Shown here: positions 24,010-36,800 of the stretch, piece after piece
Layout of the letters: each line of letters opens with the position of its first letter
Position numbering within the stretch: position 1 is the first letter of the stretch
From: Cloeon dipterum
Taxonomy: Eukaryota; Arthropoda; Insecta; Ephemeroptera; Baetidae
Direction: 5' to 3'
Length of the DNA stretch: 64,000 nt
Assembly: GCF_949628265.1 (NCBI RefSeq)
Contig: NC_088790.1
Span: 10,172,545 to 10,236,544, forward strand
Program-made: the position numbers and the translations under genes
Notes under the pieces: model-generated
The model's database searches: none
What the model saw: the letters and a program-made list of their open reading frames with translations, nothing else
What the model was told of the DNA's origin: nothing

Positions 24010-25535
24010 TTATTTCTTCATCAAATTTCCTTTAAAGTCGTTAATAATTGTCTTCAGCTTTCTTGGCAAGTCACCCCAGAACTTTGAGCCCAAATTACCG
24101 AGACACTGGCTGCCTGTAAATTTAAAAACAGTTAATTAAAAATTGCGTATTAAATATTGCATCGTTCAAGTCTCGCCTGCGATCCTGGATTCTGGTGGAC
24201 AGTGCTGTAAAAACAAAATCAGTATAATTCCTTTTACGAAACTCATCATACAATTAACCTCGTGGAATTTTTCAACTAAGCAGCCGACCATGGCATTTGA
24301 AGCCCAGCACTTGTCCTCTTCAGACATTTCCTGCTCGAGCGATTTTTGCGAGATGCGCATTTCTTTGTCGCAAGCCTCGATTGCTAGTTTCACCGTCTCT
24401 ACTGCTTCAGGCTTGAAGGCCGCGTTAACATTATCCAACATAAGTTCCTTGTTCGGCAAGCCATCGTTGCCTAGCTGTATTAAAATTGTTTTTGTCTATT
24501 CTAAAACTCTTATCTAAATCAAACCTTATTTTCCTTCTGGAAGGTGCATTTCATCGCACACTAAGATTTTAAATATTATTTTATTGTGCTTTTAAAATTT
24601 AAGATTATGGTTAACCAATTCTGACTGCATCAAAGTAGATAGTTCCTTGAAACTAACAGGTGGGTGAATCATGCTTGCTGTAAATTAAAATTAACACTAA
24701 AAAGAGAAATTTTTTCAAAGCCTGTTTTTTAAACCAATCAAGATCTAGTTTATATTGCACGGTAATTTTGCCGTGTTTCTAAGAGCGAATAGCGAAGGTT
24801 TACTTTTTTTCCATTTCAAATTAACATGCATCTCCGACTTTTTCGGCGCTTGGCAAAACTTTTCAACTGAATCATTGTGAAAATAATCTTCCCTTTCCCT
24901 GTGTATAATTTGGCAATTTTCCTCTGGAAATTTTCATCATTTACTCACGTTTGTTTTACCACACTGAACAGAATTATTAAAAATGCTGCTCTACCTAAGC
25001 CCTGAGATTTTCTTGCTGAAATATTCTGCCCCATCGCATTTGCCGGCTCAATGATGCACGTCACTAGATTCTCCATAAACACGTCTGGTACTTGTATAAT
25101 TTTACAACACCTCTAAAATTGCATGAGGTTTTTTAAACTTCATTTCAAAATTTTACAATTCAGACCACTCCATCTGAGGCTTCTCCGAAAACCGGCAAGA
25201 CCGTATTCAAAATCTCTGGAAGGTTGATTCCTCCGTTTGGCCCGAGAATTGCAAGGCTCGGCACGTTTCCAGCGATGCCCGACACCATTCCCATGATTTC
25301 TGGCAAGCTCCGCTTTTGCACGGTGTGTTTAATAGCTGCACACGACAGTATTCAAGTTGATAACAAATATAAAGCTCTCGGAACTCACCAGAAACAACCA
25401 GCCGGCCAACGAAACTGTCGGGATTGAACTAAAATAATTTGTGTGGTAGTGTCTGAAATAATTATTTCTAAGTCTCACTTGTCCAGCTGCACCAGTCACA
25501 AGCCCTAAAAAGGCCATAAGCCACACTTGCCTCAT
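24010..25535 (-). CDS. Odorant-binding protein, Plus-C-like (gene B of tandem pair)
   Basis: Nine exons (minus): 25535-25479, 25428-25389, 25335-25166, 25112-24995, 24677-24616, 24560-24525, 24474-24259, 24204-24177, 24113-24010; 276 residues. The signal peptide is MRQVWLMAFLGLVTGAAGQ. A QKR basic site lies at 39-41, matching that of gene A. The ten Cys are at 91-92 (CC), 108, 150/154 (CAMKC), 196, 217/226 (C-x8-C), 235 (followed by Pro) and 246, in register with gene A. Further shared blocks are DGLP after the CxxxC exon, KCWAS..., and the C-terminal LGSKFWGDLP against LGSFFWAELP. The last intron (24176-24114) has a GC-AG boundary (CAG|GCGAGA); without it the frame hits a stop, and the spliced product aligns with gene A. 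The single exon 7 corresponds to two exons in gene A. Confidence 0.85.
24114..24176 (-). other. GC-AG intron in OBP gene B
   Basis: 63-nt intron with donor CAG|GCGAGA and acceptor TTTACAG. Removing it joins IA to GSQCLG, matching NAGSLCL in gene A; exons 8 plus 9 of B total 132 nt, exactly the length of the single last exon of A. Reading through instead gives a TGA after GET. Confidence 0.8.
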
Positions 25536-26211
25536 TTTTGCTCTGCTTCACCGTGCCGACTTACGGCTGGAAATGCACCAACACACTATGGCGTTCACGG
25601 CCTTGGTTCCAGCCAGCACATCCTTTTTAGTAAAAAATCAACTAATTCATCATAATATCAGGGATTGCCAAAATGGATTTACTTTGAAATTGTTTTTTGT
25701 GTATCAGTAGGCAGGGTGGTTTTACCCCGTGCATCATGTGTTTTAACACAAAACCGTGTAATTTTCGGTGGCTATGAAGTCAGGGAATCTTTGGACTTTC
25801 TGTCCTGGTTGTAAATCAAATATGAACCATTCATTTCGTTTTATTTCTCCAAAATAAGTCATAGTTAATATATTTAAGACTGTATCTATCAGCATCGCGC
25901 TCAAATTACAAAATGCAACAAAATGAGGCGAAATTAAAGACTATAGTAATCCTTTAAATTCAGAATTTTCTAATTTCGCTTCTCTAAATTTCTCTTTTAT
26001 TCAAAGCGTCGTATACATTTTTAAAACCCGTGAAACTTTCCCTGTAGTGATAGAAAATCGTCAATAACAACGACTGAAGGTTTGACTTAATCACCAAAAT
26101 CAACTAAAATTCTTTGAGGGTGGAATTGAAAATGAAATTCAAATTCTCTGTTAATTACATCATTTCGTGTTTATTGGAAATCATATCATAATTACATTCA
26201 TTGTTTGCTTA
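25536..26211. other. Intergenic region between OBP gene B and PUM3
   Basis: AT-rich; no coding exon. It should contain the OBP gene B promoter and the PUM3 3' UTR. Confidence 0.45.
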
Positions 26212-29200
26212 TTAAGCTAGTAGTTTTAACAAAGCTTCAGCACTCTTACTGGTGTCTGTCATACTCTGGACCATTAAAACGTGAGGTTTCAAAATTTTCT
26301 GCACCTTAGAAGTCACAGATGGAATTTCAGTTTCCAGCATGCTGAAATGCGAATCGCGTCAATTTTTCTATGATTTTACCCAAAGTTTATAGCCTTACCA
26401 AAGAAAAGTGAGAATTCCTCTGTTGCTGTCTAGCCAGAACTCAGGTGTTTCCTTAATTTTGGAAACTAGCATTTCGCAGAAGATAGGCTTGTAGCTTGAG
26501 TCTGGATAGAATGAGAGCTTAGAACTCAAGATTAAATTAAAATTGCGGAAATTACCAGCAGCGTATTTCCTCTTGTCTTCCTTGATGAGGTGCATTGCCA
26601 ACTTCTGAGCAAATGGAACTTCAATCAAAAGCAATTCAGAGGAGGTGCCTTTGTGTTCGGTGGTTTCTTTGTAGTCAGGTTGTGTCAGGAGTGAAGTGAA
26701 CAACTCAAGCAATTTGATCACTTCTGGAACTGAAGACGGAAATAAGATGTGACGCTTTAAGAAGTAAACTTTCCCTACAATCAGTTTCGTCGACAAGCGC
26801 TTTAATGAACAAAAATCTGTGAGCGTTCTGTATCCAGGCTGAAAAGTTGTCCAAAATCTTGCTGGCAACCAGAGGAACAGCAAAGCCCTTGATTTCCTTT
26901 TGCCTCAGGGCTGGATCCTTTTTGCTGTGCGGGTTAGACTCTCCTTCCTGCAAGAACTTGATCTGTTCCGGATGCAGAAATAGTGTCGAGCGAGGCTTGA
27001 TTGCGAAGGACAGGACTTTCACTCCGTACATGTTACCACACAGGTTTTCACAGTCTTCCAACAGTGGTTGCAAAACAATCTTAAAGTATAGATTCAAATA
27101 AACGATGGAATTAAAAAATTAATTTGGTAATAAGATAAAAATTCACGATGAAAATTCACAAAATGTCTTTTAGTTTACATAAATGATTTATCCCATTTAA
27201 ACTATTTTGATGTTTGAAAAATTGATGGAGACTTCACTCTTCAACAGAAAGCTGTCTGACTATAGTTGGTTTATTTTTATAAATTAAAAATTGCCGGACA
27301 AATACTTTTTACTCTTGTTTTTGCAACTAATTGGTTGTTGGATTAATGTTAAAAGTTTATGAAAATTACGATTTGACTCTCTCAAATCCTCTTCCACTAG
27401 TTTTCAGAACTGCACTGTTATCCTTTTGGGGTTCAAAAATCTTCTACAACAGTTAATATTTACCTAATTTTCGGGCAAAAGGAATTAATGTTTTTTAAAC
27501 ATTTATATTGAAGTTTTTGTGAAGTGTTAACTCTACTCTAACCTAACATTTTGCACCACCCCACATAATTTATTTAACCTTTAAAAATCTCGTGAAAATC
27601 TCAAGGGAATAACAAAACGATTATTGAAAATATAAAAGATTGACTGGAAGAAATCACTTGAAATTGATAGTTTTCTTTGCGTTTTTTAACGTGCCAGGTT
27701 TTTCAACCCTGATGATTACAAGAAATTTATAAGGATCTTACCTTGTTGAGGAGCGTGGTGTCGTCAATGCAGTCCATCATGGCAACTAGTATTGCATAGC
27801 CGACAACGCTGGTAGCGAGGCTAGGCTTGGCCTTAACCAGTTTCATGATCTGCTTCCTCTCCTTGGCGCTTGAGTGCCAAAGACAGTGTGTGGCCAGCCA
27901 GGCGCCTTCTTTGTACTGCTCGAGCTCCACGAAGTTGGACTGCAGTACTGTCACCAGCGCTGTGTGCTTCGCGTTGCCTACCTCCATCACCTCCAGGTAC
28001 TCCCGAAGAATTTCAACAATCAGCTCAGATTTCATGGTGCTCCTAAGAGGACGAGTGGATTTAGATATACAATAATTTAACCCTGTATCAGCAGTGCAAC
28101 TATCCCTCATAAATTCCCACATCCAAATACTCTTGAGATTTATTATTTCACTAACTTAGCAAAAATAAGAAATGAGTGGAAATTTAAGATGCAGCAGTTT
28201 CAAATTACAGAAAAGCTAATATTAAAAAAGAAATAGCTGCCCTGCAAAACCACAACGATTATTTCAGAAACTGTTTCGGAAAGGCAGCAAAATTAAAGAA
28301 AATTTCTTTAAATGCAATCAATTTCTTTAAATATGCAGCCCCCTTTTGGATATTAATTTTGAAATTTTGAAAAAATTAATTTTTTAACTTTTAACCTACT
28401 TTTCAATCACTTTGGTGAGATTGTCATGGATCTCATTAAATATGCTGTCCTTTTCAGTCTGACTGAGAGTGCCGACGTCCTTCAGGTTCAGAATATTCTT
28501 TGACCTGAACGTTTTGAAACTTTTCCCATAAAAGCTGTGTTTCAGAGATTGCTTCTGCTCCTTGGACGCCTTTTTGTACAATTCTGTCACGACCGAGTTG
28601 GAAGTCTGAAATTAAAGCAACAAAGAAATAGTGTCAAAACAATTCTCCTCTTTTAAGACTCACTCCGAGCAGCATTAATTTGATGATATCCTCGGACAGC
28701 TCCTTAAGAATGGCCTCAAAGGTCTGTTTGTCAGCCTTGGTGATGAGGCACACGACAACGTGTTTTGAGTACTTCTGCCTGGCCATATTCTTCAGGGTGC
28801 CTTTCAGCTCCTGATTGATGGCGGTGGTCAAGTCTTCAGCGGCCAATTTAATCATCCACTCTATCACTCGGCTGACGGCGTGGTTGTACACGTATTTTGC
28901 GTAGTTGCCCTTCAAGATGGCTTTCAGCTCCTCCAGCTTCTCGATCTGAGTGAATTTGGGGCATTTTGTCCTACGAATTATTTCTCCTAGCTTCAGGATC
29001 TTCTTCTTCAGCAGGTCGTTCTCGGACAATGGTTTTTCCTCCTTTTCGCTCTTTTCAGGGGCTACAATTATATCAATTGAATTCAAATAACTGATTATGT
29101 TCCAGAAATTAATCATTGAACAAAATTTAAGTTATATACATAAATATATTTTTGTTCAACCCGAACGGATTTTTTTAAAGTTTGCACTCATGAAATCTCG

Positions 29201-29438
29201 CATTTTGGGCATTTTATTCAAAAAATCATGAATTGTTTTGGAACGTGATGAAAAATTTCTAACATTTCTTAGCAGTCTTGCCCTTCTTCGCTGGGGGCTC
29301 GCCTTCTGCATTGTTTTCTTCCTCGTCTTCCGAGTCCTCGTCCTCCGGCTCGTTTTCCTGATCGTCCATTTCACATTCCTCCTTTTCTTCGGTCACTGCC
29401 GCCTCCTCCTTTTGAAGAAGCTTCTTAGATTTTTGCAT
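26212..29438 (-). CDS. PUM3: Pumilio-family nucleolar protein PUM3 (Puf-A / Penguin)
   Basis: Eight exons (minus): 29438-29264, 29061-28664, 28605-28400, 28042-27742, 27079-26779, 26729-26556, 26501-26399, 26341-26212; GT-AG, in frame, 595 residues. A Lys/Glu/Asp-rich, low-complexity N-terminus (MQKSKKLLQKEE...) ending in a KKGKTAKK basic patch resembles a nucleolar localisation region. Puf/CPL-type helical repeats follow: SRVIEWMIKLA, YSKHVVVCLITKAD, then HTALVTVLQSNFVELEQYKEG and GNMYGVKVLSFAIKPR. In the family, PUM3/Puf6 proteins bind structured RNA and DNA non-specifically and help 60S ribosome assembly. The C-terminal CPL part ends in ...AEALLKLLA. It is slightly shorter than the human protein (about 650). 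The 27741-27080 intron is the longest (662 nt). It is divergent from the LRMDA-like gene. Confidence 0.85.
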
Positions 29439-29994
29439 TTCTGGCTAGCTACCTTCAGCAAATTTGGGTCAACTTTAAATGGAAATGATCGAATTTCCAA
29501 TGAAAACTAAGTCTGGTTGTAAACAAAAAGCACGTGGACGGTAGAAGTTGACTGAGATATTAATGAGGCGTGCCGTGTGCCCGTGCCGTGCTTTGTTAGG
29601 GTTAGGACGATTTTGTTTTGCTACGTGTGGCGCTGCTATCGCTGAACCCCTGGGGTGTTGGATAGGGAGTTGAGAATGGCGCGGGGGAAAAATTGGGGAA
29701 TGCTGGTTCTAGTTCAGGTTTCATGGATTGCGTAATTTGAGGGATATTAAAGTGACTCTGATTTTGTTATTTCATAGTTTCTGTCATTCAAGATGGAAGA
29801 TTACAAAAATACTAATTTAAACCTCATTAAGTGCTACCTACACAGCGAACACCTGTGTGGCACGTGACTTGGTTGTCGGATGATGCACACAAACAACAAG
29901 AGAAAGCACAGATCAAGAGATGTGAGGGTTGTTAACTAGAAAGATCGTTCGGGAGTTTTCTGGCTTTAATTCGAAAAATATTTTCCTCGACATA
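29439..29994. promoter_or_regulatory. Bidirectional promoter region between PUM3 and the LRMDA-like gene
   Basis: The two start codons are 556 nt apart, head to head. The stretch at 29560-29700 is GC-richer (gtgccgtgtgcccgtgccg). No TATA box is obvious for either side, as expected for broadly expressed genes. Confidence 0.5.
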
Positions 29995-32900
29995 ATGTTG
30001 GAAGAGGACGAAACAGTCATCGACTTGGCCCACAATTTCATCAATACGAGTGCCATCAACTTCACTGGCAGCAGCGTAATGCATTAATTTATTTTTCTAC
30101 TTCTCTTTTTCCATATTGTTACGCGACCTGTTCATTTGCATACGTAATGTGCGTGTCGGGAAGCCTATTGTGGAGTCTTTATTTTTTTGTAATAATGGTG
30201 TGACGACATTCTATGTTGCGAAGTCTGTGGACGGCATCGGCTAAATTAATACAAGAGAAAATGCTGTCGGGAGTTATTAACCTAATCAAAATTGATAAAA
30301 TAATTACTGCTATATGTTAACACTCCGACCCTTTTCCTATACCGAAATAATAATGCCCAGAGCTCATATTAAAATTAATATCTCTGCAGGCGTTTTAGTA
30401 ATTCTAACTAATTAATTAATGGGAGAATAAATAGTTCTAAATATAATAATTAAATAACTAGTACACACATATAACTTTTATTTTCTCGCTTATTTTTTTA
30501 AAAAAAATTATGTCTTAAAAGTGCTCACTTATTTGATTCGAAAAAATATCAACACTTTTGCAAGTATTCATTTGGCGATATTTTTGCTGGAAATAATTCG
30601 ATTTTTTTAATAACTTTACCCATGTCAATTGATTTAAAATTTGTATAATATACTTCCTCCTTACTTGAAACAACTAAGTTAATTATTATTAAATTAAACC
30701 AACCAATTAAAATTGTTGCACATTTTCAAAGTTTTATGAACTGCACTATTATTAATGGATATATTGCACACAATCTTGACATTAAGTTTACTTAAATTTT
30801 TATTTAATTCGAATGCCCTAAGAATCAAAATTAGACTAACCATCGTGAGAATTACTCATTAATAAGTTTAAAGTGGATTTTCTTTTTTGGAAATGCCTCG
30901 ATTTTAGTTGAACAAGGGATTCTAAGTAAGATGGCTCAATTGATTAACCCTCAAGGCCCTGTTGGCGGTGAATGAACCCAGATGTTCCAAATTAATAGAG
31001 TTACGCCGCTCTCCTTAATCAAATTTGGCGACAAGTTATTCAATTATTACGCGTCTGTTTTCCGTGACGGAACTGACCTTGCGGAATAATTACTAAAAGG
31101 GAAACGGCCAGCCGGCCGACACACGTATTTCGCGTTGCGTCTCGTTTTCAAGCAGCTCATTTACACGGATTCCCATTTGCAGCAGTTGTTGACATTTTCG
31201 TGCTCTGCTTTTGTGTGTGCTCTTTGCCGCGGGGAAGCACCTCATGATATACATTCGAATTCATTTCATTCCGTGGTCGGCGCGAAATGAGTTTGCTCTG
31301 CGGTAAGAACTGCTCGCAGCAATTCGACTGCTACGCGATCACCTACAGACTGACTAGGAAGTGTCCTCGCAAGCCGAGGAGCAAGCTTAGCAGCATCTCG
31401 CAGCTCTGCTGCACCACGTTCGTCACGTCCAGGACCAGTTGGTCAGAGGTGGGGCTGCAACCTAAAATTCAAATCGAAATATTTTTCCGCTAATATGTGT
31501 GATGTTGGAAATCGTGAACACTTAAAATTTAGAAAAGCCAATCAAAAGCCATTATAGACTTTTTGTTTCATTTTAAGCTTGGTATTGATTTTTCTCGACC
31601 AACCAAAATGCCAGACATGCCATTAAAATTATATTTGATCGTTATATCGCATTTTTCGTGTCAATACATTTTTCTTGGAAAGCACCGAAAGCACCAACGG
31701 TCATATTTAATACTACTAATAGAGCTAGTACATTTTTCAGCGATCAAAGGAAATATTATGTTTAGTAAAAAATCAAACGGTGATTTTTTTACGGCTTTTT
31801 GCGAATGATTATTTTTATTTGTCTCTTTTGCACGTGCACACAAAAAGTAGGACCTATTATCTCATTGTCAGAAGGTTATTGAATTTTTTGCCGTATTGGG
31901 ACGTTTTGACAGTATGCTTGACGTTGTTTAGCTTACGCCTGATTGTTTAGGATGAATTTTTACCTTTTTTAAATTCAACTAACTTTAATTACATTTTTCA
32001 TGCAACAATATCATTATTTTAGATGTTATTAAAAAGCCGATATATTTGATTTTCCATCGATGGTTGAAATCTTGGTCAAAATTTCGCAGCCCTCGTCCCA
32101 CGTTAAGCTTTTCTGGGCTAATTTAAAAGAAATTCCACTGTATATTAAAATGCAATGCCTCCTTGATAGCAGTTATTACGTGAAACGCACTCATCTGTAA
32201 CTGCGGGGTGAAATTTAGGCGGCGTTCCTAACACACATGCATTAAAGGTTGCACACAGCACAAGTTGCTCACCGCAAACAATATGTGTGTAAAAATATTC
32301 ATATTGTTTTGGAAACTTTTTTCGTTGTTGATAAAGTTTCGTTGATTGTTTTATCATCTCAGTTGAGCTACGTAGGCCAGGAGTGCCAGAGAATACCACC
32401 CACCCTTGCGCAGTTGTACGGCTGCCGGGTGCAGAGCCTCGACCTGAGCTACAACTGTCTCACGACACTAAAAGGGTTGGAACGGTTTCCAATTCTGCAA
32501 ACCCTGATTTTGGACAACAACTTGCTGACCGACGCCATGCACCTGCCGTACCTGCCAGAATTGCACACGCTGTCACTCAACAAAAACAAGGTCGAATATT
32601 GCCGGCGGGATGATGGCTTGACTGTTTCTGATGTTCGATAATTCTGTGCAGATTGGTGATTTGGAGCTGTTGCTGAGGAAAATCGCCAACAACACTGCCT
32701 CCCTGCGACATCTCAGCTTGCTGGGAAATGTCGCTTGTCCCAATCAGCTCTCAGACGCGGAAAAGGACGAGGAGGACTACAGGAGATACAGGTTAGATTG
32801 CTCTTGTTATTTTTGTAGCGTTATCACGCCGAATCAACTAACCGCAGTAATTTAAAACTCTCTGATTGGAAATTTAGGTTCGTTTTTAAATCATTTCTGT

Positions 32901-33457
32901 TTCGTGTTTTTCCACTTATTGAAGTCTCAATTTCCCGAGTTCGCGAATTTAGATAAAAAGCAAATGTAATTTATATTTGGATTAGTAATTTTGCCTTTAT
33001 GCTAATCTTTAAAGTGCCGATGCTTCTGTTCAGGTTTTACGTTATATACTGTTTGCCTACCTTGCAATTTCTCGACTCCACACCAGTATCATCTGCAGAA
33101 AAAGCCGAGGCTCAACGGCGGGGGCAGTACATGAAAATAATCAAGCCCCAAAAGTTTGTAAGTATCGTCGTACCTTAAAATTGTTATGGAAGTGGCTCAT
33201 GTTTACTTATTTATGTTCTCCGCCTGCAGTCCTTTGCAAACGATGGTCCATTGGCGTTGCCAGACATGAATAGTACTTACACGCCGCTCCCATCTACAAG
33301 GAGAACGGCAGGCGACCACCAAGGTGACGAAAATACCAATTAAAGTATTTGTTTATATTATTCTTCTGCGATTTCAGGTGCCTACGGCAAGTGCCGGTTT
33401 CGGTACACGGGCAAAAATTCGGAAGGAAACAGATTTATCAAGAATCAAGATTTGTGA
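29995..33457 (+). CDS. LRMDA: Leucine-rich melanocyte differentiation-associated (LRMDA/C10orf11)-like protein
   Basis: Six exons: 29995-30075, 32363-32590, 32652-32791, 33034-33157, 33230-33323, 33378-33457; GT-AG, in frame, 248 residues. It starts [23 protein letters not shown] units follow ([54 protein letters not shown]), then the LRR-cap-like [13 protein letters not shown]. The C-terminus carries YTPLPSTRR and [19 protein letters not shown], which is the conserved tail I associate with LRMDA/C10orf11. In vertebrates LRMDA acts in melanosome maturation, with Rab32-type trafficking reported; its insect role is unknown to me. The first intron is large (2287 nt) and holds a candidate alternative first exon. 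Confidence 0.8.
30076..32362 (+). other. Large first intron of the LRMDA-like gene
   Basis: AT-rich except 31080-31450, a GC-richer island that includes the candidate alternative first exon. No other coding exon seen. Confidence 0.6.
31287..31448 (+). other. Candidate alternative first coding exon of the LRMDA-like gene
   Basis: An ATG frame of 54 codons ([18 protein letters not shown]...) with seven Cys and many basic residues, ending at a possible donor GAG|GTGGGG in phase 0, the same phase as the main first exon. It would join to LSYVGQECQ. It lies in a GC-richer island. Supported only by frame, phase and composition. Confidence 0.3.
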
Positions 33458-33871
33458 TTTTTATGCAAGTGAGAACTCTTAACTGCTCTCCTTCAAATGA
33501 ACTGTTCGATCGTTTCACACGTGTCACGCAAACAATTAAGATAATGTATTTTGCTTAAATAACTATTCATTGCAATGTTCAACGTAATACATAAATATTC
33601 AATTTTTTGGCATAACATAACATTAGTGTCAAGCATTTATTAAATGTTAAAACTCGCACCAGTGGTATTCCCGCTTGAGAAACAGTCTTGAAATAATGTG
33701 AATAAAATATTTGCTTGTATAGTGCACAAATTTTTTGGAGACAGAAAAGCCAACTTTCCAAGAATTCCATTTCCGATCGCCAGGAACTCGTTTGAAATCA
33801 GAATACAAAGGGCAGTGCAAGTGTTTGATTCGCCTCGTCTTTGTACTGCTTTTTCGTTTCTCCTTCTATGA

Positions 33872-36800
33872 TCAATCGTCGTTGGTTTTCTTGACGAAAA
33901 CCACGGCCGAGACGACCTCCTCCGAAGGATCGTCGTCGACAAAGCCGTGTCCAGACCGGTCGACGATGTGCTGCTTCTGCATGCTGTGCACTTCGTACTG
34001 CCGTTTAATCGTCGGCGGCGGCTCCACCTGCTTGTGCATCAGAGGGTCGCTCCTACGCTCAGACACGGTTACTCTACTGACGGGCGAGCTGATCGGCTTC
34101 CAGTCGGAGCCCATGGTGGCCGCCGTGAAGACAGGGTCTGGTCGCGAAAAGTCGACCACGTTGTCCGAGCGGTGGTGCGGCTGCTGATGTTGCTGCTGCG
34201 GCTGTTGGTGGTGTTGTTGCTGCTGCTGTTGGTAGTGGTGGTGGTGCGCGGCCGACGCCTTGACGTTCAGGTTTGACACCTGGTGCGAGGTAGCCACATG
34301 CGGCTGCTGGTAAAAGTGGATCGGCGGCCGGAAACTTTGCTGCACGATCTCCGCGTTGCTCTTGGTCGCCTCCTCTGGTGCCTCTGTGTACGAGTTGTGC
34401 ACTGAATGCTGTAAAAATTAGAGAGGAATTTACCTTTTTATCCTTTACACTGACTACCGACACCTATTAATGCTTAAATTAACCTATGTTTGCCGCACAA
34501 TTGAACCAGGAAATATTTTTACAACTGACATGGAAAAAAATTAAGTTTTAAATAGGGCTGTGAAATAATTTTTTTATGAACACCCACTTGTCAAGGAACG
34601 AACAATTAAGTATGAATCATGTCATTTTGAGCCACTATAATTGTCTTAATGGCAAAAACCATGGAAACTCGTCTATATAAACAATTCAGGAGCCGTCTAA
34701 GTACTTCAAAAAGTCCGGAAAAGACAGACCGCGTTTTTAATTTGGGCTGAATTTTCCAACACGAAATTATAAATATCAATTTTCTAATCAAATTTATATT
34801 TATTTTCTCATGCGTAAGTCGGTTTCCCTGCTATTTTAGACAATTTGTCGATTTTTATTTATTTTAGGCAAATATTCAGTTGAGTTACATTCTTGTCCAT
34901 TTCGATTTCACGCAATAAATATTTCAATAAAAAAGCCAAATAAAAGGTTAAAAAGTTTATGATTTTTTAATTTTGATTATAACCATTCATGTAAAAAAAG
35001 AAAAATCACACCAAGTCTTTTTTGATACAATATTTCCCTTTGGAATAAATATAATAATTATCAACCTAATTTAATATCATTATTAGTTTGCGCAATCGGT
35101 GCGAATTTTCGTTATAAAAGTAAAACTTTTACCGAACTTCCGATAAAAACGTAAGATTCTTTTGGAGAAATGCCATTTAAATAAAAAAAACTGCAAATTA
35201 GCCTGAAATGATGTGTCAAAAAGCGTTAAACATACCTTTTAACAGTCTAAAATTATTTGACTATTTTGCGAAAAAAACTGTCAAAATTCACAGCTATAAG
35301 AAGAATAACTTTCAGCAGGTTAGACACGCCGATTAAAAAATGCAACTTTTTTCTAAAAACTGCAATAATACTTGAGTAAATTAATTCCTCTCATGACTGA
35401 CGCAAAACCAACTAAGCCCTCTCTGGGATTGTATTTATTTATTTATAAATATTTTTTTGACAACCATTTGCAAATTCTGCAACTGAAATGCCTGGAAGTG
35501 ATGTAGGTGTATAGTATTTGTTTAATGAGAGTATAAGTCTAGCTTTTTGTTTTGATTTTCATTGTGTGTCAAGCAAAATGATGGCGTATATTGCATGAAA
35601 AATTGCCTTGTTTAGAAACTGATTGCAATGGGCGTTTGTATTGATCGTTCAACTGCCCATTTTTTAGCTAGAATCGTAACTTCGCAAACAATGTATGACT
35701 CTTGCTTCAAAATAGAGTTGTCGCGCAATCAGAGTTTCATTCAAACTCGCTGCATTCACATTTTTCCATACAAAATGACGCGCAACTCACTTGGCTCCTG
35801 GTGTAATCATACGGCTGGAATTGCTTGTGGGGCGCAGGGTGGTGTTCCTTTCCGCCTGAGGGTTGCTTGTATTCCACCACCGCTGGCTTCACTTTCTCGT
35901 ACGAGCCGAGCGGCTTGAACTTGGGGTAGTAGCCCCCCTTGAAGGGCGGATACTTATTGCTGGGTGGGCGCGGAAATGGGCGCGATGGCCGACGCAGAGG
36001 GGCTCTTGGCGGCCCGTACGGCGACCCCTTCACCATGGGCGTCGGGTTCTTCAGGATGGTGCCGTAGCCAACGGTGGCGGTCGCGAACGCTGGCTCGCTC
36101 GCCGCGCTCTTCACCACCCTGCCCGGCCCCCCTCCGCCCCCAAATAAATACTGCTGCATGCTGCCCAACGCGCTCATTAACTGGAACATATTGGCAGAAT
36201 CTAAATTAGTAGAAAAACACACAAATGTCGTATTATTTCCAGTATTTAGGATATTGTTTATTTTTCTTTTCAATAAATAAATATTAAATATTGTCAACTC
36301 CAAATCTGACGAATTACAATCGCCAAAACTACGCACCGTTAGACTCGTCTTGACCTCACCTGATTAGATATGAAGGGAGAATAGGTTGATCACCCTCCAC
36401 CCCCAATTGCTGTTTTACAACTCCCTTGAAAACATTAAAAACTTTTTTAACTCTGGAATTTTTTAATATTTTTAATTTAATTTAAATGCATGCTGTTTTA
36501 ATTAAGAGATATGGTATGGGAAGGTAATTTAGAGTGAGTTTTGGATAGCATAAAATATTTTAAGCCTTGAGAAATCATTCTTAGAAATAAATTTTCCTAT
36601 TAAAATTGTATCAGAGGGTTGGAAGGAGTGGAGATGGTCAGGGAATGTCGAGATTGAACTAACGGTGTCCACTTTTTACAATTCTGATAATTAGTACCCC
36701 GAGATTTGAAGTTGACAATATTTGCTAGACATGAAAATCCTGTAAAACCCGTAAAAATTGAACATTTTGTCTAAAAAGTTAATGACGAAATTGAGTAGTA

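Noticed and set aside
34074..34463. 129-codon minus-strand frame and 109-codon plus-strand frame over the Gln/His exon
   Set aside because: Alternative-frame readings of the CAG/CAC-rich exon of the secreted protein.
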